NCBI GenBank assembly: GCA_951799445.1
Contig: OX637296.1
Coordinates: forward strand, 2,604,001-2,668,000
Source of the DNA: Pseudisothecium myosuroides
Lineage: Eukaryota; Streptophyta; Bryopsida; Hypnales; Lembophyllaceae
Reading direction: 5' to 3'
Length of the DNA stretch: 64,000 nucleotides
Numbering within the stretch: position 1 is the first letter of the stretch; each line of letters begins with the position of its first letter. The translations under genes and the position numbers were made by a program. The notes beneath the pieces were generated by a model that saw only the letters and a list, made by a program, of their open reading frames with translations, was not told the origin of the DNA and did no database searches. Below, piece after piece: positions 11,598 through 24,543 of the stretch.

Positions 11598-12507
11598 TTA
11601 ACTCCTAAAGGACCAAAGTCCCCTCAAGGGACACTTGAGATTTTGGACAGGCTCGTGTGACCTCAAATTTTAACCTTTTAAAGAAAAAATAGAAAATCAC
11701 ATTAGCTTTCTAAAAATATGAGTTTTTTTCAATCGGTGCCCGAAAGCAATAGTTATGCCATCTAAAGCCTTAAAAACAGTTTGTCAGGCAAAACAAAAAA
11801 TATACATAAAAATGATTTTTTAAAATTTAAATTTTTTTCTGAAAGATTATGGTTTTGTCTACATTTGAAGCTTTGATTCATTCTACTTGGACTAATAATG
11901 AGATAGTTATGGACAATCACATTTTTTGGGCAATCTAAGCATCTTCTTCAAGAAACAACTTATTGAATTCATTTTTTTAATGCAATTTTAAAATTAATTT
12001 TTTTTTTGATAAGATGAATTTTGTTTTTAAGAAGAGTCTCGCCATTGGAATTATGATGCTTCAATTACATCTAAGAGCTATTAATGATTTAGTGTTTTAT
12101 TCAATCTTGGACCTACTTCTACTTAACAATTTTTTAATGAATGAAAATCACGTGTGTGTTTTTTGAATTTTTTTTTCAGACTCTCAATTCAAATGTTCAA
12201 TATAAAAAATTTAAAATTTTTGGTGTGTAGTGCAAAAAATTTCCACAAATGGGGGTCAAAGTCATTTGAAATTGCAGGCAAACATTGAAAAAAACTTATT
12301 TTTCCAACTTCAAATGCTAATATCTTCCAATCCGCATGATCAAACTTTATGAAATTTATATCATATGATTTGAGAAAAGTGAAGTACAAGTTCCTACAAT
12401 TAGATTCTAAAAACAATGATTTTTTTTGTTTCTTGTGTGATCGCAGCAAAAACGGTGGTTTTCAGTGGTTTCAGAGCCAGAAAATGCTTTGGACATTTAG
12501 GGGCTAA
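11598..12507. mobile_element. TTAA-bounded MITE, second in the cluster
   Basis: Same orientation and content as 10431-11369. It starts TTAACTCCTAAAGGACCAAA and ends GACATTTAGGGGCTAA. The right TTAA is mutated to CTAA. Internal blocks (TTTTTCAATCGGTGCCCG, GCCAGAAAATGC) align directly with the neighbour, so the two are direct repeats separated by about 230 bp. Confidence 0.7.
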
Positions 12508-12564
12508 TGATGATTTTTCTCAAATCGTCAATTTTGGAAAAGGCTTCTTACATTTAGGGGTTAA
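12508..12564. mobile_element. Fragment ending in a TTAA-family terminus
   Basis: A 57-bp piece ends ACATTTAGGGGTTAA. Its TTAA is shared with the start of the next element at 12561. It looks like the right end of an otherwise deleted element. Confidence 0.5.
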
Positions 12565-13541
12565 CCCCTCAAAGCCCAAGGCTTTTTTGGGTTCAAAAAC
12601 ATCATTGCTTTTGAAGTGTTATAGGTCTAAATGTCACTAAATTATAGAGATCTCAACTGCACAATCTTATAGTGTATGTGTTGTAGATGACTTGAATCAA
12701 ATTTGGAGTCATTTGGTAACATGGATTGCAAAATTATAATGTTTTAGTGTTGAAAAAGGATGCTGAAATTTTCCTAGCAACACATTTGGAGGTAAAATTT
12801 GGTTTCTAAACCTACTCAAATGAAAAAACTTTAAATTATAAAGTGCTTCAAAACCAATATACAAAAAAAACACTAGTAAAAGAAAATATCATTCAATTGT
12901 CTCATTTGTGTCTACAAAATGGCTTTGAAATGTCAAAAAATAGCAAGAAAAGTTGCAAAAAACACATCTAAGGTTGAACCTCCTACTAAAATGCTTCTTA
13001 ATCTCTCATAACTTTGTGGATTGATATGAAATTTCAGCCACACAAATTAGATTAGTATGTGCAAAGTTTCCAATTTTTTTATATTGAAAACGGACACTGT
13101 ATGAAGAAGAAACAAAGCCATCAAAGTTCAATGTAATCCAAAAATGTTTAGGTTTTGAACTTTGAATTGCTCCCAAACATTCAAAACAACTTGGATTGAC
13201 ATGAAAAATTTACCACAATAACTAGAATTCAAGGGGAATATAAATCAACAAGTTTTATTGAAAATAAACACTGGTTGAAGGAGATACAAGCCCCCAAAGT
13301 TGCAACCATCAAATGCACTCTAGTGAACTCAAATTGAACTTGCTAACTTTGATTGACTTCCAAAAAATCAATACATCTTATATTGTTTTGAAAATTTTAC
13401 CCCTCAAACTAGAAAAGAGAGTGCAAATTTTCCAACAAGTTTTATTGGATTTAGACATCAGATGCAAAAGTTGCAGCACTTTGATTTGGACTTGAAAATA
13501 TGTGAGTACACTTTTGGTCCTCTTGGGTGGTGAGGGGTTAA
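12561..13541. mobile_element. TTAA-bounded element, divergent subfamily
   Basis: About 981 bp. It starts TTAACCCCTCAAAGCCCAAG and ends CTTGGGTGGTGAGGGGTTAA. The ends fit the family, but the interior is a different sequence, with repeated blocks such as TTGATTGAC and CACTGG.TGAAGGAGATAC-like stretches. It is non-coding. Confidence 0.65.
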
Positions 13542-14417
13542 GTGACTCCGAGTACAGTTACTTCAAAAAGTGATTAGTGGTAGCCCACTAATCTACAAAC
13601 ACAAACAGTACATAAACAAAGTACTAATCATACCACCGACTGGCTGGTTGAGAAGGGAATAATAACCACTTGTAATGCGTCAATCAAAACAATGTTGGTG
13701 CGTACCATCTTCATACTGGTTGTAGGGACAAGCACCATGTAAGATGAATTCTTCAATGAGAATTCTTGAAAATGACATCTAAGTTACTGGCTTGTTGTGT
13801 GCTTGCTGTAATGCTGTGCGACAATCAGCACATAGGATGGGTAAGTTATTATAGTTTCTCTTTTGTTAGAGAATCTGCAGTGGTGTCTTGGTAAACAGTC
13901 CTTGCATCGGCAAACGCAGGGGCATTCCAGGAGGCTTGCATAATGCCAGGTTGTTTTTAGAACAAATTGGTCCAATGGTGTCTCGGCAATCCAAACGTCA
14001 AATGGACTTTTTGGCATTAAAAAAAAGAAAAAGAAAAGAATCTCCATTAAAAAAAGATTTTTCATGGAAACAAGGGAACATTGAATTGATTGACACGCTT
14101 TACAATGCGGAAAAGGGTTGAAAATCATAATTATTTCTACCGGGAACCAAATTGCGGGCCCTCCACATTTTGGAAATTTGCTGGATCTGGAGGGTTGCAT
14201 ACTGAGACCGTGGAAGTGCCGGGACCCATAACGGTTGCATTGGGGTGCATATTTTGTTCCAAATCACGTGCCACTCGGCAAAGTGCCGATAATGTAACAT
14301 TTGCTGAGACCAATGCAGATGCTCTAACAATGTTTGTACTACTTGGCTGGGAATAATCAATACTTGACAACATGCACATCAACCTGCCCTGACCATGATG
14401 CATCATATGGCAACATC
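13542..14417. other. Intergenic DNA with overlapping short open frames
   Basis: Open frames on both strands (13784-14406) overlap each other. None has a recognised domain, a convincing start context or splice partners. Composition is slightly richer in GC than the flanks, so an old gene or transposon relic is possible but not demonstrable. Confidence 0.3.
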
Positions 14418-14652
14418 TTAATCCTTAAAGGACGGGTTGGTGACCGTGGAAAATTATCCCTTTAGGTACTGTGTGAATCATTAGTTAAAAAAAACAATTC
14501 AAAAGCACTCATTGGAAGTCAAACTATTGTACAAGAGGTCCCTTTTTCACACAAAATTTTGAGGATGAATAGTTGCACTTCTACCCTATATAGAAAGATT
14601 TTTTTTTGTCATTCATTGGATTAAAAACAACTGCAACGTTTCTAAGGGTTAA
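14418..14652. mobile_element. Degenerate short TTAA element
   Basis: This 235-bp piece starts TTAATCCTTAAAGGACGGG and ends TCTAAGGGTTAA. The ends resemble the CCCCTAAAGGACC family with several substitutions. It is shorter than the other copies. Confidence 0.35.
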
Positions 14653-14955
14653 AATTCCATGCACATATAATCTTTGAAACCAATATTTGGAGGTAAACTG
14701 TTGATTCATTCATTGTTAGCCAGTGGAATTGGGAGAAAACTTGGTTGCAATTTGAAAACATCTACCGTATAAAATTTCTATTTGGAGTATATTTGGTACT
14801 AGAAAAAAAGGTTCAACGTAGAAATTGGAGGAAAATATTGGTAAAATTCAAAAGATATCCCAAAAGTTGTTTGGAACCATATTACATCAAATGGGCACTT
14901 CAAAGAAACTCATGTACAATTGATGCTTCTTAATCCTTGCTACATCAAGAACTTA

Positions 14956-15079
14956 AGGTCTGTTTGCACTTGGTGTTAAAGAGTGTTGTTACTGAAGGTC
15001 TTAGGAATGAGTTTAGACCTACTTTTGAACCGGATTTACATTGCAAACATCACTCCTAACACCAAGTGCAAACATGCCC
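14956..15079. mobile_element. Tourist-like (PIF/Harbinger-type) MITE
   Basis: This 124-bp element is flanked by TTA on both sides. Ends are AGGTCTGTTTGCACTTGGTG and the inverse GGGCATGTTTGCACTTGGTG. The TTA duplication and the GG.C.TGTTTG terminus are typical of Tourist elements. Confidence 0.8.
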
Positions 15080-15172
15080 TTATTTTAGACAAGCCTATAT
15101 GAAATCCAAAACTTCAGATTTACATGGATTACTATAGTAGACAATGTGTAGTGCTGCGGTATACAAGTTACA

Positions 15173-15479
15173 AGGTAGCAATACTTGTTACCATCAAATT
15201 AAGGGTTTTGAACATGATTATTATTAATAAACATCTTAATAAAGATCCTATTAGCAAGAGAAAAATAATGCTTGTGCACTTTCAAATGTATTATTTGGAT
15301 ACTATGAGAATAAATTGTGAATTTTTAAAGAGACAATTGCAAATGCACTTGATACCAACACTAGGGTCTGATGTTCAAATTAGTACATCCTTGTAATCAC
15401 ATCTATTCACTTCTACAAATTTTTTAAAATTTTAGAGGTGATGATTATGGGTACAATGATGGTTATGGTGTTGCTACCT
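15173..15479. mobile_element. MITE, second copy of the AGGTAGCAACACC family
   Basis: About 307 bp, starting AGGTAGCAATACTTGTTACC and ending GGTTATGGTGTTGCTACCT before TA. It is the reverse-complement partner of 9117-9430. The left TA has mutated. Confidence 0.7.
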
Positions 15480-15810
15480 TAGTGCTACTAAGCACATTTT
15501 TGTGAGGCTAGGCTGTGAAGTTCTAAAAATTGTGGGTTATATTAGGTGGTGCTTTGATAGAATTCAAAAACGTTGTTGCACATTTTGGTAGTATTCAAGA
15601 ATTACTTCATTGAAATACACCATAACTGACAAGGTTTGACATGAGAGATGATAATATTTTCAATGGCTTATTCCTTGCTTTTATCTTGTCTTTTGTAATA
15701 TGCTTTGGTTTGTAAAAAAGATAACAACTAGTCTTTGGTTGTAGACATCTAGCATGGTGTGCACATCTAAACTAATTATTTGCTTGTTTGGGATGTAAGG
15801 GCAAAGGTGA

Positions 15811-16626
15811 GGCCCGTTCCCACTTAGCATTAGAGGCGTTTTTAGCGACTGGCTTACATGATAAATTCTTCCATTGTTCCCACCCACGTTGTTTAGCAAA
15901 TGCCAAACCTAACTGAAATCTAACGTGTCTGGGTATAAGAGTGAGATTGTTATGTAGCTTTTGCAATAATCATAAAGAATTTGCTAATGTTTTTGTAGTA
16001 TTAAAATCTTTGGAATTTGTAGATTTCTAATGAAGCTACTCTGGCAATGGAAGTTTTAGTTAATGGACACATGGAGGCAACAATACTTAACACCGCATGG
16101 CTTTGCTTATACACAACTTGTGCCTTGCCGAACTTTGCCGATAGAGATTTACTCAATTGAAGCTCTTCACTCCTTGCTAAACTTTGCAGACTGAAACTTG
16201 TACAACCAAACTTTGCAAGACTAAAACTTGTACAATCAAACTGTGTAGACCGCAACTTGCACAAGCAAACACAACAAACTAAAACTTGCACAACCAAATG
16301 TAGTGGACTGAATTTTTGGGTTCTACAAGGCTCAAGGAGAAAAAAAAAACAATTGCAGAAATCACTCAAGCAATCCTAAACGCCCCCCCGCCCCCCAATA
16401 CAAACCCAGAGTTGGTGGTAGAATCACAAAATCCAACACTTCCTACCTCCCATGACAAAGTTGGTGGAAATACAAGCCACGTATAAATTGTATACAGCTC
16501 ATACGCTTAGAAACAAGTACAACAATTCCAAACTTGAACCCTTGTAAAAAATGATTATTTCCTACTTATACGGAGGTTTTATCTTTTAACACACAGACTT
16601 TGCAAATGCCAGGTGGGAACATACCC
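15811..16626. mobile_element. Probable larger Tourist-like element
   Basis: The left end GGCCCGTTCCCACTTAGCAT and the inverse of the right end (GGGTATGTTCCCACCTGGCA) are inverted repeats. Flanks TGA and TAA may be a decayed TAA duplication. The interior of about 816 bp includes a 29-bp tandem repeat and shows no transposase. Confidence 0.5.
16179..16300. repeat. 29-bp tandem repeat, about 4 copies
   Basis: Degenerate copies begin AAACTTTGCAGACTGAAAC, AAACTTTGCAAGACTAAAAC, AAACTGTGTAGACCGCAAC and AAACACAACAAACTAAAAC. It lies within the 15811-16626 element. Confidence 0.7.
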
Positions 16627-17001
16627 TAAGACCCTCAAGCTCTAAGCATTTTACAAGGATTTTAGAGATTTGCTTTTCAAGTTTGCTCTAAACTTGTTTT
16701 TGTTGTTACATGAGGTGTTAGGCGTAGGCTCTATGTTTGCTTTCTATTCATATAGAGATGGTGTGCCCATCTTGCTACTAGGAAGACAAAACACAGTGAT
16801 CCTGCCCTCCCACCCAGCTATGACATGTGCAAAGTAGAGCACACGATAATGGATGAAAACATTTAAAAAAAGAATTCTTTGAGGAAGTTTTTTTTGCAAC
16901 AGTTATGCTGCGTCATGCTTGGACTTGTTAGGAGTTTTTTAGAAAGTGCCCATCTTGATAAGGTGATGACTCAATCTTTTCTCTATTTTGAAGCAAATAT
17001 A

Positions 17002-17200
17002 AGGTGGAAGCACCCAAAACCGTCAATAATAAGCAATTCAACATAGTTGGAGGCAACTTTTCCTAAAATCGATATTTTTGTAGTATTAGTGAGTGAAAAT
17101 GATGAATATTAAAAAAAAAATTAGATTTTTTCGGATGTGGTATATAATTTCTATGATTTTTCAAAGAGAAGGTTCCCTAGACCACTGAAACTGTCACATA
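17002..17200. mobile_element. Dispersed element, end AGGTGGAAGCACCC
   Basis: It begins right after TA with AGGTGGAAGCACCCAAAACC. It matches 43200-43403 in reverse complement (AATATTCATGATTTTCA, GACGGTTTTGGGTG, CACCTATGTGACAGTTTCA). Its far end merges into the 81-bp tandem repeat. Confidence 0.5.
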
Positions 17201-17355
17201 GGTGGATCCAAAACTGAAATCTGCAAAAATCAGTAGTTAGCAAATGAGAGTGAGGTATATGTCCTTCAAATGCATCACATAGGTGGATCCAGAACTGAAA
17301 TTTGCAAAAATAAGTAGTTAGCAAATGAGAGTGAGGTATGTGTCCTTCAAATGCG
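17194..17355. repeat. 81-bp tandem duplication
   Basis: Two copies of about 81 bp each begin TCACATAGGTGGATCCA. They are nearly identical through GTCCTTCAAATGC. Related sequence occurs at 43150-43220 on the other strand. Confidence 0.85.
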
Positions 17356-17435
17356 TCAGCGTTTCAGAGCCAAATCTGTGTGTCAAGCGGGACAGATTTG
17401 GTGACAACTAATCTGTGTGTGTTTCTAACACTAAT

Positions 17436-17803
17436 GTGTGTTTCTACCTTATGTCAACTTTTCACAATACCAATGGAGATGGGTCTTTAACAACAGGCAA
17501 TAAAATATTGAAGTTATTGTGGCTCAAAAAAGAACATTGACAATTTTTTGAGTGTGTTTCTATCTTATGTCAACTTTTCACAATACCAATGGAGATGGGT
17601 CTTTAACAACAGGCAATAAAATATTGAAGTTATTGTGGCTCAAAAAAGAACATTGACAATTTTTTGAGTGTGTTTCTATCTTATGTCAACTTTTCACAAT
17701 ACCAATGGAGATGGGTCTTAAATGATGTTTAACAACATGCAATAAAATATTGAAGTTATTGTTGCTCAAAAAGAACATTGTCAATTTTTTGAGTGATTAT
17801 GAG
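17436..17803. repeat. 116-bp tandem repeat, three copies
   Basis: Units begin TTTCTA.CTTATGTCAACTT at about 17441, 17557 and 17673 (period 116). The first two are almost identical; the third has an insertion after GATGGGTCTTA. High identity implies recent expansion or gene-conversion-like homogenisation. Confidence 0.9.
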
Positions 17804-18489
17804 AACCGGTGAAACAATTGAGTCTACATGCGCACTTTAGCTTTGAAATTCATTCACGTCCAAACTGCAATTCAAACTGCAATTGCTTTTGCTTCAAGTC
17901 TTTTTAGGATTGTAGCATGCACAGGATATTCATTCATGTTTACTCATTGGAATATATGCCCATATATTTTCAAAGTGGCAGATGGAGTGAAACTGAACAG
18001 TCAATTATTGGAGTCACTGCATAATATTCAAAGTACTTTGATCATTCTTTCTCAAAGCAGTCACTTTTCTGAGACAGTTACATACTCGTTATTTGAGGTC
18101 ATAGTACTGTACTATTGTTTTATAACATTGAACTGTACAAGAGTCGACGTCGTAGCTAAGTAGACACACGAGTTCGAGGGCGAATCTTCAAACAAAGTTC
18201 TATCAGAGTTCATCTTCAAAATAGAGAGTACAGACCCTGTCGGTCTCGGTAGAATTGCAGTAGTAAAAAATACTTCAATTATCAATTTTCGTATAAGGTA
18301 CCCAATAAGTACGTCGACGTCGACGAAGGTAACAGTTGGGAGTAGCATTTACACGCAGAGACGAACAAATCACACAAAGCATGTCGGAAGTAGACAAAAT
18401 CATGCTGTAGAAGATGCTTGAAAATAGCGAGTGAGAAAATAGGCACCAAACTCATTTATTGATACAAGAAGGAACGCATTAACAATAAT
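17804..18489. other. 3' flank of the ELL gene
   Basis: This non-coding interval downstream of the ELL stop codon must include the 3' UTR and polyadenylation site. AT-rich stretches are present, but no single site stands out. The open frame 17828-18163 on the plus strand has no recognised domain. Confidence 0.3.
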
Positions 18490-21400
18490 TTATCCTTGCC
18501 CAGCTTTTCCTGCAAAGTTTCTCAGACATTGTTTGATTGCCTGCATTTGAACACGCACATCACTCAGTATACAGCAATCTCCAATACAATATAGATCGAG
18601 CTGGACGGAAAAATAGATGATCAAAATTAGCACTCAAAAAATTGACTAATCGATGTCAAAAAATATTATTACAATTGAGAAACTAAGTCCAGGTCAAAAT
18701 TGTTGAACTAAAGGACCTGCAGCAAGTGACAAAATTTGATTGGGTACACAAGTTGTAAAATCCTTGGTGCTCGGTTAGTTGAGCCATTATCAGATAAGTA
18801 CGAAAGAAAATGGAAATTCTTGAAGAAAGGATGATATCTGACCTGAAGTTCATCATGCAAGATGTTGAAGGTCTTCTGCATACGTTTGAATTCCTGAAGA
18901 CCAAGAAAATACCTGACTACGATTAGGAGAAAACATACCTCAGTCAAACCGCAGATACCTTAGTTGGACTGATGCAAAATGGAAACTTGTGTTCAATACG
19001 AGCTGCTCTAAAACAAGGATCAAAGGTCACCTCAAATTACAGGCTCACCTTCCTAATGGCGTGAAATTCCCTCCGCACTCTAGTACTGATCTGTTGCAGT
19101 TTATCAGGGTGGCTAGTTGCCAGCAACATCTCTCGCTTCAAGGAATGAAAATTCCCTCTGCAATTGAACGTTACATTCAACGAATTAAAAAAAGCACATT
19201 TGACACTGAAAGTCATGAAGCCGAGGAAAGCTAGGTAAAGCAGGCAAGGACAGGACATAGAACACTTGTGACACATCTGTACAGTACAGTACTTCATTTC
19301 ACTGGGTGAGAACCTGCCGTCTCACTGTTATAGTTGATGATTTCATGTTCAAAATAGTTGCACATAAAATTTCCAGGAAGACAATTTACAAGACAGTCTC
19401 TTGATCTGTGATAATAAGGCCATATAAATCAAATTTCAGCAACAACTCACAAACACCAAGACCTGAGAAGCAGTCACGCATTTGGGGCAAAAATCTCACC
19501 CGTTTTTATCAAGGTCAGAGTAGAGGCGAGTATAGACGTGGTACTTGATTTGATATTCCTTCTTATATGCTTCAGCCCTGCAAACATATTAAATGAGAAC
19601 TAGTGAGATTCATTGGTTTTGCGAATCTTATTGAATCCATTGTATTACTTCATACAAATAAATTAGTTAAACTAAATCAGATATCAGGGTAAGTAGCACC
19701 TACATTTAAATGCAACGAACAACGAAAACAGAAAACAGCATCTGAGAAAGCGAAGATTACTGAAGATAACGAGAGCATATGACGCTCTAAAATAGTTCGA
19801 TTTGTAAAGCTTCATTGACATTTGAAGAGTAACGACTTACTCTTCAGCAGATCGGATGGGCCCTCGCAAATCTGGAGCATCCTTCTCATACTTAGCAAAA
19901 TATGCCTTCCCAGAAACTTCTTCAGGACTTGATGAAGGCTTCAGACGTTTGCCGTTGCTCAGTCTTTGGTCAGATTGAAGATTATCGTTCTTCTTTTCGC
20001 TTCCAGGACCAAGCAAACCAGCACTGATCTTAGCTTTCGAGTCACGACCTCTTGGCGGTTCCATGGCTTGCTTAGCAGACGATTTCAGGGTTTTACCCAA
20101 TAGTCTCTGTTTGTGGTCGTTTACTCCACCAGGTCCTTTCGCACTAGGACCTGCTAAATTAGTCGAACCTTCTAAAGAACCTGCCCTGTCTGCCTCAGAA
20201 TTCTGAGGCTTATGAACAACATTAGGACTCACTTGTTTTCTCTCTGTCGACTTTGCAGCACCCAGATCTGCGACCTTAACAGATGATGAAGCAGCAACAG
20301 AAACAAAAGAGGATTTCTTATACGCTTTCGGACGTTCACTGCAGCCATCATCCAGTTGCCGTTTAACACCCCGGGATTCCACTGGCCTCTCAAAGGGTTC
20401 ATTAGAAGCCCTACCATTGCGACTTGAGCCACCCTCTGGCCTCTCCTCTGCTTGGCTAGAAGACGAAAGTTTGGTCAGACCAGAAACGGCACGATTACTA
20501 TCCCTGGCAACAACTTGATCAAATCTCTGTGTCTCTTTCTGAGCAACCTGGACAAGCTTTTGGGCATTTGAAGTTACAGGAGAAGGTTTTCTTGTATCAC
20601 CAGCAGCCTTCACAGGAGAACGATTTCTCAAATCTCCAACTGCGTTTACAGGAGACGGCTTTCTCAAATCACCAGCAGCAACTCCTGGAGACGGTTTTCT
20701 GAAATCTGCACCTGGCCTAATAGGAGAAATCCTTTTACTGAAGTCCCCGGCTCCCTTTCCAGGAGAAGGATTTCTCAGCTCTCTGTTTTGCGATTTGTTC
20801 AGAGCCTGTCTATTAACAGTCGCTGCATCTACACTCCTAAATTTCCCCTTAATGTCCACCTGCTCTATACCAGATGTACTTTCTCTCCACTCGCCTGCCT
20901 CTCTATCTTGACCCTGTCCAATTTTTTTCTCATTTTCCCTGCTCAAACGAGCAGGTAAGGACGCTTTCAGACCTTCCGACCCGGTCGACTCCTTTCTAAA
21001 CCTGTTAAAATTTACATCACTATCATTTCCTAGCTTTGTCCCGTCCAGATCTCTTGTTGACTTCCCCAACGAATCAGGATCGTTCATTGATTCATTTCTC
21101 CGAGCAGCGTCCAGTTCATTCTTAGCTCTCCGGATGTGTTTCAGCTGCTTGCTGGTCGGCACACTGGCCTCTGTTTCCCTACCTTGTGGCCGTCCAACAT
21201 TTCCAGGCTTTCCGAGCAATCCCGGCCCATCTGAATTCTGTCGCCAAGGTCCACCAACAAGGGGCCTGGAGGCACTAGGTAAAACCTCAGCTTCAGTCTC
21301 CCTACCTGAAAACCCTGACCCTTCACCATCTCTAGATCCTCTGGCACCAGACGCCGGAGTTGCATCTACGGACAGAGACTGAGAAGCATCAACATGCTTG

Positions 21401-24400
21401 GTGATGCGATTGACCTCCGCCAACTTAGCAGGCCTGGGACCCTCCACAAGCATATCCACAAGTTCCTCGCTTTCAGTTTTGACCTCCACGGAATTGGACT
21501 TCCGAACTTCGGGATTAACCCTTCTTCTCGCAGTATATTCCGTTGCTAATCGAGGAATATTATCTGCTGTATCTTTCTTCAATGCAGGAGAACCTAACAA
21601 GGATTGAGTATCCGTTTCCACTCTTGAGGGGGAGGAACTCTGTGCAAGAGAATCCCTTGAAAGTGGCTTAACATTGGTCTCTGAGAAAGGAGACCCCTTC
21701 GCTCGACTTTTAGATCTGACCTTGGAAGAGTTTTTCTTCGCAATCATCCGATTGATAGCCACGCTATTAATACATCCTTTCAAAGTACTGTCTTTCGGTT
21801 TTCCTAACTCTGGACGGTTTCTCATAACAGTATCCTTCGGAGCCCCAGATTCACCGGTCTCGGTAAGTTCTTCAATTGACAGTACAGAACTGTTTCCTCT
21901 TGCACCAGGTTTCTGTAATGATTCTCTGCTGTCTTCTACAGCAGGTGCAACCTCTCTTCTTCTCTCTTCCATTCGTTGTTCAGGGACAACTGGAGACACG
22001 GAGCCCGTGATCTCTGGTGAGTCACCACCACCTACTGATACTACATCTACCTCCAAGTCATCAATGTCCACATTTTCCACCACCTGATCGACCACAGGGT
22101 GAACTGCAGCATTGTCACCTCCAATGTCGGTCTCTTCTGATTCCCGTGTCAGAAGCTCCTCAGAAGGTTTCAGCTTAGCACGTTTTGCTTCTTTCGACTG
22201 ATGAGATGCCTGTGTCATGATGATACCAAGTGAGTAAGAGGCAACTGGTTAACTTGAACAGATGCATTCGGCAAGCATTTGGTAAAATTGTCATCCAGAA
22301 CACAGTACAGCCATGAAATCCACGCACTGATGTCAAAATTGCATACTGGACAGACAAAAAAGGAAACGCAAACTACATCAGGCTCGAGAAAGTTTTAAAT
22401 ACCCACCAAACATGATACAGCTGGTTCGTATGAAATATGTCAACGAACAACCAATGCAATGAGACAAGACCAAGACAAAATGCCAAGTTGACAATTGCAA
22501 AGCACTCTCGGATCATAAAATTTAACAATTTACCATTAAAATCTTAAATTCGGACGGATATCATTATCTTTATTCAGAATCGTTAAGTTTTACCTTTCTT
22601 TTGTCGTTCGCTCTATGTTTCTGATGCGGTGGATCTCCACCCTCGTCATCACTCACTATCTCGACATCTTCATCCATGTTCTCGTCGTCACTGTCACTGC
22701 TGCTCCCGTCACTGTCACTGTCACTCCCATTTCCACTGTCACAGCCAGTAATAATAACTTTCATCAGTAACTCCAGAAATCTCCATAAACTGAAGATGAC
22801 GGGAGAAAAGGCACTGCGCGCTACTAATATCGAAGTACAATAAAAGAGAACGACAAAAGAAGATGCAATCGAGAGATCGTCTTATAGATGAGAAATTGTT
22901 CACCTGGTCCCACTGCGACTATCACCACTATCCGAGCTTTCCGAATCACTATCACTGGAGCCGCTGGAGCTGCTACTTTCGCTACCACCACTATTTGCCT
23001 TCTCCTTCGATGAGGTTGGAACAGACTCAGCTTTTCCATTCGAATTTTCAAATTCAGTGTCAGCATTCATATCTGGACGATCGCCACCTTCAATTATTTC
23101 TATCCCTCCACTTTCATCACCACCATCGCTGATTTGCTCTGTTTCAACCACTACATCAACCTCCTTAAGTTTGCCTTCAATTTTTTGAGAATAGGAATCT
23201 GGAGTTGGTCTAACATGATCTGGCTGAGAATGAGGCTGGGACTTCTGATAATTCTCACTAGCTTTCCGTATTGCACGACTAACAGCATTTTCATTGCTCT
23301 TCTGAACAATTGATGGGGCTTTCCCGGTCACTGAGGAATTCAAGGTACTGAGCTTGTCTCCAAGTGAACCAGATTCGTTAAGGCGAGGACCACCAGATAC
23401 TTCATCATGAATTATGCTTTCAATAGTCATATCAGGCAGTGCTGGAGAGTCAACGAGTGGTGGAGAATCAACATCTGCATTCTCAGGGGAGCTGCCGACA
23501 CAGCAGAAAAGACATTTAATCCCGAGTCTCGGTCAGATGCAGGTGCAGTGCACGACTAAAAATCCATTCCCATCCAATCAATTAATGATCCAACTTGAAA
23601 ATCACGAGTAGGTCAATACCAGCATGGTGCCGAAATTTCAACTTTGCAAATGAAGGATCTTGAAGTGCATAAAAAGTGAAATGATGTCTTCAATATCGAC
23701 TCACCTTCCACTATTTGGGGAGGGTTTTGCAAACGCAACTCCCTCCTTCAAAATATATTTTCCCGGTGCATGATATGATGCAATCTACAAACAATCAGCT
23801 TAAGTTGAATCAGATCACAATGCAACTACAAATACTAAGACATGTACGAGACAGGTATCGAATTCCAACAAGCTAGCAAATAACACACTCAGCTCACACA
23901 ACATACAATGACATGAATAAGGAACCCCTAATTTTTACTGATGGGATTGAAATCTCAATATAAAGACGGTAGATCATACTTACAGCTCTAATCGCCTTCT
24001 CAATAGTTTTTTTCTCAGGTTTCACATGGAGCATTGAATCTCCAAGAGATTTCTCCACCGCCTAAAGAAGAACCCATAGAATCAGAGATCTCGAACTTCT
24101 GAGAGCAGTCATATAGATATCAAACATCTTGCGCAAATCAAAAGCAAACGAGGGTTAAGAAAAACAGTAGACCTACCTTGAGCGTCAGACCTTTCGGATT
24201 CTCTGTAAGCAATGTAATGAGGCAATTCCGGAGCTCAGTTGGACCCCCTAAGACACCTAGTTTGGCAGGACCAACAACATCTGGTGTGGCCGTTGTAGGA
24301 CTTGATGTGCTATCCATCTGAACAGAAGACACGCTGGGAGTAGCACCCTCTTCTGCAACTGGCTTCCCACTAGGAAATGGCGGTGGAAGAGAAGCTACTT

Positions 24401-24511
24401 TCCCAGACGGAGGAAGCTCCGGAGAAGCCACTAACGCTGCTTTAGCAGACTTTGCACTTGCGATGGCTGCTGCTGTTGACACCACTGGCTTCCGCGCTGG
24501 AACGGGTGCAA

Positions 24512-24543
<32 letters not shown>

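Noticed and set aside
13784..14406. Overlapping open frames of 77-138 codons on both strands
   Set aside because: They overlap one another, contain homopolymer artefacts (a run of Phe) and have no recognised domain or splice partners.
21674..22087. 137-codon plus-strand frame inside the ELL large exon
   Set aside because: It is a shadow of the long minus-strand exon.
22175..22357. MTQASHQ as the start of a separate 793-residue protein
   Set aside because: The ATG lies in the intron just before the GACACAG acceptor at 22210. Exon 9 joins in phase with exon 8, so the long frame is internal to the ELL gene.
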